From positions 67,061,044-67,125,043 of the forward strand of contig CM047430.1 of NCBI GenBank assembly GCA_026168455.1: a DNA stretch of 64,000 nucleotides, read 5' to 3'. This DNA comes from Theocolax elegans (Eukaryota > Arthropoda > Insecta > Hymenoptera > Cerocephalidae). The position numbers and the translations under genes are program-made. Numbering within the stretch: the stretch's first letter is position 1; the number at the start of each line of letters is the position of its first letter. Positions 10,946 through 20,079 of the stretch are shown here, in pieces. The notes under the pieces were generated by a model, which saw nothing but the letters and a program-made list of their open reading frames with translations, did no database searches and was not told the origin of the DNA.

Positions 10946-12254
10946 ATTTCCCTCCAAGTTGAATATATACCGCTTGGGATTTCTCATCTAAGCTCGACGA
11001 GTTCTACTAGCCATCCGCTAAAGATCTAACTATTCCCCACCATGTTCGCGGCACGGGTAGTAGAGCGCGGTCCAATTATATCATACCGCTTTGCCGACAA
11101 AACCGTGCCGACAGCCTTGGCGCTCGAGCTCGACATATCGCCATTTGTTTCCACGAATCATCAACGCTCGGTGCAGCGCTAAATGACGACACGCGTACCA
11201 TAAATTACAAAACCGTGGCTTTATCCTTGTAGTGTAGTCATTTTTTAAATTATTTCTCCTTCTCTCTCTCTCTCTCTCCCTATCTCTACGGATTGATCGA
11301 ATTATTTTAAAAGTTGAAAACGACAAGGAGGAATGTTCGGTCGTTTTTATTAATGTACAACTGTATTTTTGATTGAAATAACATCGTTGCCTATAATTTT
11401 AATTTTTCATTATACATGTTTATATTTTTAAACCGACACAATGAAACGGGATAATTCTACATAAAAATAAACAACGTTGTGAATTCGAAAATAACGATTA
11501 CGTATATATATGTGAGTAAATGTTCAAACGAGCCTTTTCGAAAAATTAATCCCGTCGTTGCAAAAAAACGAGCTCTTAAAATCGGATTAAATCAAAACGC
11601 AGGGAGAGAACGGAGAAACCTAGAGCGTGAAGAAAACCAAGATGAAAGAGAAAAAGATAGAGAGAAAGATAGAGAGAGAGAGGAGAGAGAAAGAAAAAAA
11701 TTGTAAGCGACCGATTAACGAAGTAATTACGTCCGCCGAAAAAAAAATACAGAAGAGTCTGCCATTGGATAAAATTTACGACTGTCCGCGATAATGACGA
11801 GACGAGTCTTTCTCGCTTCTACAAATGGTACATATATATATATACATATATAAGAAACGATAAATCGTGAGTGCATTAATATATATGTATATGCGCGAGT
11901 AGAGATGCACTGCGAGTATAGTGTATAGTGTCGTACGGCGCAGAAAACCGCCTGCTACTTGTACAGTAACGGGTACGGCTGGGTACTACTCCAATTAACG
12001 GAACGGCGAACTTTTTTTTTCGCTGTGCTGCTGCGCTCGCGCTCTCTTTTCGTTACGTGCGCGACCGAGCGGAATGGAAACGTTTCTGGATGGGAGGCCG
12101 TAGGAGGGAAAAAAAAGAGGGCACGGATTGTCTCCGCGCGAACGATGCAATTGTTCGACTTGTTGCGGATGCCAAACGGTGAGATCCGATGAGAAATCGC
12201 GATGTCGGGAGATCGTTCAAGCGAAGACTGTATCTCAAGCTCGCTGCTGCCATT

Positions 12255-12272
12255 CCTCCTCCTCCTCCTCCT

Positions 12273-12302
<30 letters not shown>
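12255..12302. repeat. (CCT)n(GCT)n triplet array in intron 1
   Basis: CCT triplets pass into GCT triplets. Translations give poly-Ala, poly-Cys or poly-Pro and are artefactual. Confidence 0.88.
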
Positions 12303-12303
<1 letters not shown>

Positions 12304-12421
12304 GTCGATACTCTTGTAAATGTGTCGATATTGTTACCATCTTATATTATCATATAGTGGATATATACATAAATAATATTTATTTTATAAATTATTATAA
12401 TATTTATATATTATGTAATTT

Positions 12422-12640
12422 AAGTAGGACTATATTAAATATCAATTTATTTATATATTTATAGTATACGATATGAATATTTGGTACATGCTATTTGTAA
12501 TGATAATAAAAGTTATTACTATACACGTGTTACAAAAATTTATGTCGCATTAAAGAATTTTTGGAATTTATTCAAACAAAAATAAAAATAAATTTATCTA
12601 AATGATTTTGACTTCAGTTAGAATTAATATAGTCCTACTT
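12422..12640. mobile_element. MITE-like element with 17-bp perfect terminal inverted repeats
   Basis: AAGTAGGACTATATTAA at 12422-12438 is the exact reverse complement of 12624-12640. The 185-bp interior is AT-rich with no coding potential. Small size, sharp inverted termini and an AT-rich core fit a non-autonomous DNA transposon. I could not identify a clear target-site duplication in the AT-rich flanks, so the element edges and family are unknown. Confidence 0.5.
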
Positions 12641-13315
12641 TATCGATTCTTAATATTATTAAATAATTGAGCTTTGCTTTCGAATTTTCATTATAAATTG
12701 TAATAATATCGAAAAATTTTTGAAGTCGTAGATAATTATGTCCTTTTGTTCGTTGATATTTTAAATCGTAATTAAATTGAAAAAACTCTTAAAAAATCCT
12801 GCATTGGAAGAAACACTGTTACTGTTCGTAGCTAGTAGTTTTTCTTCAGTCTTCTTTCTTACGATTGTGAGTCAACCAATGTTTTACTACGTTAAAAATT
12901 AATAAGTTATCAATTTTGATTGAGTTCATTGAAGAGCATTTACATACGTCACACGGATTATCATTATGCAATGAAATCTATTATTTACGAGTTTTTACTA
13001 GATTAATAAATTCAAATGATTTTCCTCAAACTTGATTTCCAATGTAAATGAATTTTTCTTATCGTTGATATACTACCGAAGTCGAGTAAAAAATAAATAA
13101 TAATTTGGGATCGTAACAAAAAAAGTTGATCATAAAAAAATGGTGTCGAAAGCAAAGCTCATTGGGATAACGATCGGAATGGTGAAACGACGTGGACGAG
13201 AAGTCCCCGCGAATAGCGGGGGTAGGATTAAGACTCAACAAAGAGACACTATCACAGGCCAACTAATTGTGTTAAGTGATGTGGGGTTCCTCCCCATCTT
13301 CGTTGTTTCCGACAG

Positions 13316-13764
13316 GTTCACTGGGCGTAGGCGTGGGCGTCGGGATGGGCGTCGGAGTCGCCGGGATGAACGTCCCCAGCACGAACCCCCTCGAGTGGGC
13401 CGGGCAGGTGACTCCCCGGAAGAAGCGCAAACCGTACTCCAAGTTCCAGACCCTCGAGCTCGAGAAGGAGTTCCTCTTCAACGCGTACGTCTCGAAGCAG
13501 AAGCGGTGGGAATTGGCGCGCAACCTGAACCTGACCGAGCGACAGGTGAAGATATGGTTCCAGAACCGGCGCATGAAGAACAAGAAGAACAGCCAGCGGC
13601 AGTCCCAGCAGCAGAACAACAACAACAACAACAGCCAGGCCAACAACGCGAACCACCACAGCTCGGGGACGGGGCACCACCACCCGGGTACGGGCCACGC
13701 GAGCGTCCACCAGATCGCCGCCCAGGCGCATCACGCGAACGGCTCGAGCAAGCATCATCAGTGA
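13316..13764 (+). CDS. Abd-B: Abdominal-B coding exon 2 (homeodomain and canonical C-terminus)
   Basis: This exon encodes the rest of codon 369 and residues 370-517. It opens with a Gly/Val repeat (about 371-386). The segment PLEWAGQV follows, whose Trp (residue 396) is the PBC/Extradenticle-contact tryptophan that replaces YPWM in posterior Hox proteins. The homeodomain spans 402-461 (13414-13593). Its first helix begins around [18 protein letters not shown] and its recognition helix reads [15 protein letters not shown], with Trp48, Phe49, Gln50 and Asn51 intact. This is the Abd-B class signature. The tail is Gln/Asn-rich, then His-rich, and ends in KHHQ at TGA 13762-13764. Abd-B is a nuclear DNA-binding selector of posterior abdominal and genital identity. 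Met codons at 13345 and 13366 could start the short regulatory isoform known in flies. The stop lies in a TGA-CCC context and the frame remains coding-like beyond it. Confidence 0.95.
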
Positions 13765-14076
13765 CCCGTGGTGTTCTCTGGCGTCGCGTTCGGGCACAGC
13801 CCGCACGGCACCAGTTCGATCCACTCGTCGACGGGGCACTCCCTGGTCCCAGGGGCCGGGCACTCCTCCCACGGGCTCCACACGCCCCAGGCCCAGCTGG
13901 CCTCGGCCGGCTCCTCGTCCGGGTCCTCCTCGGCGGCGGCGGCGGCCGCGGCTCTCGCCCACGTGGCCGTGCCCCTGCACTCGCACAACCACTCGACGCA
14001 CCAGCTGGCCGCGGGCGCCCACGCGCACCAGCACGCCGCCCTCCTCCACCAGAACGCCCACGGGCTGGCGGCTTAG
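13765..14076 (+). other. Abd-B: Candidate stop-codon readthrough extension 1 of Abd-B (103 codons)
   Basis: In the frame of the homeodomain, 103 sense codons follow the TGA at 13762 and end at TAG 14074-14076. By hand count only 5 of the 103 codons end in A or T, matching the bias of exon 2. The peptide is His/Ala/Ser/Gly-rich, with a seven-Ala run and repeated His pairs such as HSHNH and HAHQH, in the style of the preceding tail. There is no in-frame ATG, so translation would have to come through the TGA. TGA followed by C is the most readthrough-prone stop context known across eukaryotes. A small hairpin, CGGGC/GCCCG at 13791-13803, nests within TGGTG (13769-13773) and CACCA (13809-13813), just downstream of the stop. 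Readthrough would give 621 residues. The alternative is GC-rich 3' UTR open by chance. Confidence 0.55.
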
Positions 14077-14322
14077 GGGGACCGGGATCGGGACCGGGAC
14101 CGGGACCGAGCCCGCGGAGGCGCCAGAGACAGAGACCACCGACCACCCGACGACGCCACCAGCTCCGCCGAGCCACCTCGGATCACCTACCACCTCCCCG
14201 ACGAATGCTCGTCCTCCTCCTCCTCGTCGTCGCGCTACCTCGCCATCTTGAGGGAGTACGTGCAGTTCGAGCGGCGTATCGTCGACCTGACGAGCGACGC
14301 CTTCGGGACCGACGACGGCTAG
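14077..14322 (+). other. Abd-B: Candidate second readthrough extension of Abd-B (81 codons)
   Basis: After TAG 14074 the same frame continues for 81 sense codons to TAG 14320-14322. It begins with Asp-Arg repeats from a GGGACC-type hexamer array (14077-14110), then a Pro/Asp-rich stretch and a Ser run. It ends with a segment resembling a structured helix, YLAILREYVQFERRIVDL, and an acidic tail. Eleven of 81 codons end in A or T, so the coding bias is weaker than in extension 1 but still strong. It decays after 14322. The TAG-G context is not especially leaky, so a double readthrough, a spliced bypass of the stops or an internal start would be needed. The full product would be 703 residues. 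Confidence 0.4.
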
Positions 14323-14447
14323 CCGAGCCTCCTTCTCCCCCCTTTTCCCCGCTCCCCTTGCCCCATCCGCCCGCGCTCATCACCCGTCTCTGGCAAGAGG
14401 AGGGCACGTTGGTACGTACCAAGGTAACAAGGTAAACGACCTGCCCG

Positions 14448-14455
14448 TGTAAATA
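14448..14455 (+). promoter_or_regulatory. Pumilio response element-like motif
   Basis: TGTAAATA matches the Pumilio/PUF core TGTANATA, 126 bases after the last in-frame stop. If in the mature transcript it could serve post-transcriptional control of Abd-B. An 8-mer match alone is weak evidence. Confidence 0.3.
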
Positions 14456-14876
14456 ATTTCCGAAAGCTCGGGGACGAGCAGTGCGATATGCGAGGCCTCT
14501 CGGGTGCAACAGATTAGACCCAGTCTCCTTCGGGACCGCCTCTCGGTCATCGTAGCCCACGCACCGAACTAGTTACACGAACGCTTGTTTATTTTATTTT
14601 TTAGATGTGAACTGATTCCGAGGTAAATTTTATCTAATCGTCGTACTTAAGCATCACGAACGCCCCGCGCGACAGTCGCGAGCACGCGACTGCCCGATGT
14701 ATCGAGATACACGTAGTCTGTAAGCGAGAGTGTAGATGCGTGAGAGCGTCCTGTGTGTTGTCAGCCTGGCTATTTTCGCGTAGAATTTTTAGCTCGTGCC
14801 GAAAGTATCCCCTCCATATACCCATCCATGCCCTTAATCGACTCCCCTTTTCCTTCCGTCTCTCGGAGAGACGCGA

Positions 14877-15048
14877 GTATATATATATATATATAGTTTA
14901 ATATGCAAAAATAGTTGTCGAATAGTTAAACAATGGTACGAGCGCGAGACAACGTGCGAGACGCACTGTGAGTTTGAGTTATGCGAGAATGTGCGCGAGA
15001 TTACGCGACGTTGTACAGGGAATGACTGTTTCTGTCTGACTGGTATAT

Positions 15049-15096
<48 letters not shown>

Positions 15097-15235
15097 ATAC
15101 ATACATATATATATATATAATATACATAATTCATACGTTATACACACGCATACGTATATGTATATCCTATATGTATATATCTTACTCTCCTATGCATAAC
15201 ACACGCATATATATATATATGTGTATGTATGTATG

Positions 15236-15266
<31 letters not shown>

Positions 15267-15269
15267 TGT
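14877..15269. repeat. (TA)n and (ATACAT)n arrays in the presumed 3' UTR
   Basis: A TA run (14877-14895), TATACA/TACATA hexamer repeats (15043-15119) and two further TA runs (15205-15269) lie in succession. Confidence 0.85.
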
Positions 15270-15913
15270 AAAAGAAGAAAAATGTTGTATAAGACAACGA
15301 CTGCAATCGCGGTGGCTGGTCGATCGCCGCGCGCGCCGCGATCGTGCACTCGCCTAACGAGCAATCATCTGTCCAATTGGTAAACTCGATAGTATTCTCT
15401 CCTGCAGTTTTTAGCATAACATATATACATATATATATACATATAGAGAGAGAGAGAGACATAGGAAATAAAAAGTAAAGAGGTGGACAACTCGAGAAGA
15501 GAAAAAAAAATAAAAATGCATACAATACAATTTTTAGCGTAATTAGTGTCACTTAGTGTCCTCTTCGATTCTCGTCCCATTTTTAGCCCTCTTGTAATAT
15601 TATTACGTTGTACTAGTCCTAATTACGCGTGTCGGACTAGCTTCCTTTACTCTTGATTGTTTCTCTTTTTTTGCACTCCCTATATACTTAACCTGGATGG
15701 ACTTCCGAGCGTTCATTCGGTCGATATTTTACTTATCGGTATATTTAGTCAAATGAAATTAAGAAAAATATCCATCGCCGAGACTTTAATATGAATTTCG
15801 TTCGATATACCGTTTCAAATGTTTATTTAGCCAATGTTTACTGTGAAACGTACATTTTTCTACAATCAAAATTTAATTTATTACTGTTTTCATTAGTTTC
15901 GATGATAAATAAA

Positions 15914-18900
15914 TTCACTTGTTATTTCACTTTTATTATGAAATGTTGAATGCAATTAGTATGCAATTCATTAGGGATTAGCTTACGTGCACTGGTTGGC
16001 TTTATTGAAAGTAACGGTACTGCAAAATATATTTTTCAATTACTAACTTGAACTTCCCGCATAGCTTTTCAAATTTTGAATTCGATCTCGATTATTAACA
16101 TACTTGAGTGCACTTTCAATCAATTACAATAACCATTTGATAGAAGGAAATTAGAGGTTTACGTTTAAAATTACGCTTAACCGTATCGTCATCAACGGAA
16201 TTCTTTCCCCGCAAAACACGTAAATTTAATTAAATTTAATAGTTTCACTCAAATCGGGATGTCTACATAACAGTCTAGAGTAGTACAGTACCAAAGAAGA
16301 AATACAAGACTAACCAAATATATTTTTTTACTCAAAGTCTCATGTATATATTGATAACATTAAAAATCAAACTTGTTTCGTTAAATGTATAATATGTCTT
16401 GTTTATCGCGCCGCACCACTTTTCGTAACGAGTCCATCCAGCCTCCCACGTAAACTTTTTCCTAGACGTAATTTGATAGTAGGCGGAACGAGCAGAAAAA
16501 TGTAGTTACAATTACCTATAGTATAAGCGTATGAAAAAAAAAGGGCTAGTTTCCACGGGAAAGAGATAACAAAGAAAATAAAAAAACCATCGTACTCTAC
16601 GCCTACAAAAAGAAGGCAACCTATCGTACCTATAATTCTTAATTGTACGTAAAGAATTACAAAAAGTAAAAATGATAAGACAAAAGAAAATAAAAAAAGA
16701 GAACACAATCACGTGCAAAAATTAATTCAATCACTGTTTACAGTCAGCTAGAGAAAGATGAACGAATAACGGAAGCGCGTGCTCGATGTAGAACCCGGTG
16801 AAAACATATAAATACTAATGAAAATTTTTAACGAAAGATTAAACTTTTTCGATGTTCTTGCCTGAGACGATGAAACGCTCAATTTCGCGGCATATGTTGC
16901 TTATATATAGCCAGGCGAAAGAAAATGACAAACGAAGTATTAAGCTCTGTAAAGTATTTCGAAGTAATTAAGAGATTCGTCGATTTTACGTTGCGTCTTC
17001 GATTTTTGTAAACGTATAAATTATAAACGAAGAACGGAAGAAAAAAAGAAACAATTAGATTCGAGCTCGACAAACGTGACGAGCATGCAATCCGAATCCT
17101 CTCCTCCTCTCCCCAGCCCCCCTTCCCTTCTTCCCCCGCCCCGTGTCCCGTAACCTTACGTAAAAAAAATCGACGGGTTTGAGGGTGTATAGATTTAAAT
17201 AACTGAAATTCGTTGCAAAATGTCCCAGTAGTTCTCTACTATCTTAGTTGTAAATTTCGCAATGTCGCGCGCGCGCGTGTGTGCATGTGTGTGTGCGTAT
17301 GTGCGTGCAGTTGTGAGTATATGCGTGTGCGTGTAGAGGCGTACGATTGTGCGGGTGTGAGAAAAGAAAGAGACGCCACGATGAACCGTGGAAAATCCTT
17401 GTAAAACCGAGCGTGTCATGGAAGCACATCGGAAAATAAAAAAAAATAAAATAAAGATCATTATTCGAATTGAACATAAGTACAGCGAATAATTTTCGCA
17501 TTGTTGTTCGTCGAGCCAATGCCTTAGATATTTTTAAACGAAATTCATTATTTATTTTTACGTGATGGCAAATTGTTTTTTACAGGAATTTAGAAAAAAA
17601 AAGAAACAAACCAAAAGCAACGATATTGTTTTTTTAATTTTTTCCCCAGTGTACTTCCATCGCGCGCTCCGTGCGTGTTCGGGATATTTAATTTAAATGG
17701 ACGGGCAAAGAAAAGTTGAAAGAAAGAAAAGTAAGTAAGTAAAAGCAAAAAAAACTATAAGCGCGAATGTGACTGACTAGAGAATCAAGCGTAAGAAGAA
17801 GAAAAAAAAATTAAATAAAACAGTGCGAGTACAAATAGTGAGAGTGTTTAAAATAAACAAAGTAAAATAAAATGCGCGAGAGACAAGATGGTAGGGTCTA
17901 GCTGGTGTCTATCAATCGGCCCGTGAAACTGGGTTCGGGCAAGTGTATAGTTCTGCCACAGTACTATGATAGTTATTCTGTAACGATGATAATATAATAT
18001 GGTATAAGTAACGAATTAAAAGGCAAACAAATGAAAAAAAGAAGGAAGTAAGGAAGATGAAGAAGAAGAAGAAGAAAAAACTGATGAGGCGAGTGGTTGT
18101 AGCAAGGTTAAAAAAAATCGAAGTAAAATTTGCGTATAGGCAATGGCGAAGAAAAAAAAAAGAATAAACAAACGAACACGAAGTAATTAAAATTAAACGA
18201 TCCCGGTCGCGACCCAGTCATCGCGTCAGCTAAGCTTTTTCGGCGACAGTTGTAATTAGTAATAATTATTATGTCGAGGACACACGATGTTTACGATGAA
18301 TTATTAAGGTTATGATTATTATATTATTATCATTATATATATTATTATTGTGAGCGTCACGTTAATATTATGTTATTGTTTTTATTGTGTGTTGTTTTGT
18401 ATGTATCAGCCTACAATGATAATATTATTATTATGACGATAAAAAAAATGATCCACTCATAAAGAAAAAAATCATGGTGTTATTAAATGTGTATATTATC
18501 TTTGAAAATCCGTTGCTGTAGATATTTTCACGTTACTTGACGAATTACCGTATGATTTGAGGCGATTGTACTTCCAATCCCAGTTCTCCCACCTCGTTGT
18601 TGTTCTTTCTATATTAAAAGAAAAAAAAATACATATATTGAGAACGAATTAGTCAATATTGTTTCAGTTCTTTCTAATTAATTAATTAATTAATTAATAT
18701 AAAATTAATATGGATAAACGAAACGTTGAGTTTGTTAGTGAAAAAAATTAATATTTAAAGGGAAAAATAAGATGACGGGGTAAAGTGAAAGAAAAAAAAA
18801 AAAAAGAATTTTGAAGAGTTCTAATCGATTAGCTTCAAAGTATTTGCTCTGGTTTGTATTTGGGTCGTGATCTCATTCGCGTATTTAGAAAACTATGACG

Positions 18901-19567
18901 TCTACACCACGTTGCACAGACAGTCCTCGGAACTTAAGAAGCAAAGCAGCACAGAGTGACGTCCAAAAACGTACTGTCCTAAACTTCGGGTTTCTTTTCT
19001 CCTCGATCAATCCAATGCAATGAATAATGGTCTTTATACCAACGACGAGTATACATATGACGTGTAAGAAACTCACGTGTAACGACGAGTCAATGTATTT
19101 GGAAGCGAAGTCAAAACGATAAGTTCGAGAGAACGGATTAAAAATAACGAAAGAAAGATGAAAATAAAGTAATTATTTGTGTCGCAAAGTGCAATAAACG
19201 AGTTTTTCATAGTGCCAAAGCAAAATCGAAGTCTACGATTTCAGTTTAGCTAATTATCCTTATACGAGTAGTGGTAGAGCGAAAACAAACAAACAAAAAA
19301 GAAAAAATCATTAAGATAGACGTTGAAAATTCCTCGTAGCGTATTGCTATTATCGTGTATATTCAAAAAAAAAGAAACAGATTAAGATAAAGAAAACGTT
19401 TCATGCGAAATTTTCGTTTTATAAGAAATAAATTATCGTAATACGTCAAAATGCTTATCCCACTTTTGAAAACACGTATGACTGCTCAATTTATGTATCA
19501 TAATAATTGTATGTGCGCTCTGTAAATAAAGGCATGTCTTATATACACCATTAAGGATGACAAATTT
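15914..19567. other. 3' flank of Abd-B, no recognisable gene
   Basis: The stretch is A-rich on the + strand with many short poly-A runs. It holds a 44-bp perfect alternating purine/pyrimidine tract (17266-17309), an ATT/TTA-rich stretch near 18.24-18.45 kb and a (TTAA)n run (18674-18699). Short open frames have no protein-like composition. Part may still be 3' UTR, since AATAAA hexamers recur to about 19.5 kb. Confidence 0.5.
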
Positions 19568-19682
19568 TTGAAACAACAGAAACAAATAATCACAACAACA
19601 AATAAAAATAACGTATCATACATGCCGTGTCGATATAAAAATCGAAAAGGACGAGTAAGCTGGAACGCTGACCAATTTACAG
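19568..19682 (+). pseudogene. Short open segment ending at a consensus splice donor, possibly a transposase remnant
   Basis: The frame is open from about 19568 through TTTACAG|GTAAGT (donor at 19683). It contains an ATG at 19622 beginning MPCRYKNRKGRVSWNAD. An initial Met-Pro followed by a basic Tyr-Lys-Arg-Lys stretch and a Trp about 14 residues in recalls the N-terminus of pogo/Tigger-type transposases with a Psq helix-turn-helix. No catalytic part follows. This could equally be a chance open frame. Confidence 0.2.
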
Positions 19683-19693
19683 GTAAGTTCACT

Positions 19694-19696
<3 letters not shown>

Positions 19697-19736
<40 letters not shown>

Positions 19737-19737
19737 C
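19697..19737. repeat. (TA)n microsatellite
   Basis: A TA run passes into TACATA repeats just after the donor-like site at 19683. Confidence 0.88.
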
Positions 19738-20079
19738 ACGAATACTCGTGCGTGTGTGTATATATACATATATATATGTACATATATTTGAGTTTGCGTA
19801 ATTTCTTGTATACGCATCAAAGCCGCAAAACGAAGTGCTTTTGCTCGAGCATATAATATCCATGCGGTAGACCAAGCGCAGTTTTATCTCTGGAGAATGA
19901 AAGAAAAAAAAAGGAAAAAAAAGACGGATAATTATAAAGCTCCGCTCGGTAGAGAGGAACGACGCATACTATTATCGAGAGCGTTATCTGCCGTTCCCTT
20001 GCCTTGACCGGCCCGCGGTAACAGCCTGTGTGGTTGCTTCTAATTACTGCGACTCGATGCACCATTTCTATAACCGAGG

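Larger units (their letters stand above)
5415..13315 (+). other. Abd-B: Abd-B intron 1 (7.9 kb)
   Basis: The donor is GTAAGC at 5415. The acceptor is TTTCCGACAG, ending at 13315, after a pyrimidine-rich stretch. Both exons are phase 1 here, so the frame is kept exactly. The intron carries many simple repeats. These are a GCA/CAC array at 5605-5685, GA or CT arrays near 5.95, 6.45, 7.5, 8.4, 8.5, 9.7, 9.97, 10.25 and 10.9 kb, and CCT/GCT triplets at 12255-12302. It also holds a MITE-like inverted-repeat element (12422-12640), a perfect alternating CA/TG/GC tract at 10504-10537 and a YY1/PHO-type ATGGCGGC at 7227. AT-rich stretches lie at 7.56-8.05, 8.96-9.45 and 12.3-13.1 kb. I see no other gene inside it. 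Confidence 0.85.
14323..15913 (+). other. Abd-B: Probable Abd-B 3' UTR (end not determined)
   Basis: After the last coding-like stop, composition shifts to AU-rich with TA and TACATA arrays. A Pumilio-type element lies at 14448-14455. AATAAA hexamers occur at 15467-15472 and at 15908-15913. The latter is followed by T-rich sequence and is a reasonable cleavage signal. Further AATAAA hexamers exist out to about 19.5 kb (for example near 17.81 and 19.52 kb), so a much longer 3' UTR is possible. Confidence 0.4.

Noticed and set aside
13318..14193. 291-codon minus-strand open frame opposite Abd-B exon 2
   Set aside because: An antisense shadow of GC-rich coding DNA: Val/Gly/Arg-rich, with no domain or splice context.
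13140..14435. 431-codon + strand open frame overlapping the homeodomain exon in another frame
   Set aside because: It is Arg/Pro/Glu-rich, has no domain, overlaps the certain homeodomain frame, and is open because stops are rare at this GC content.
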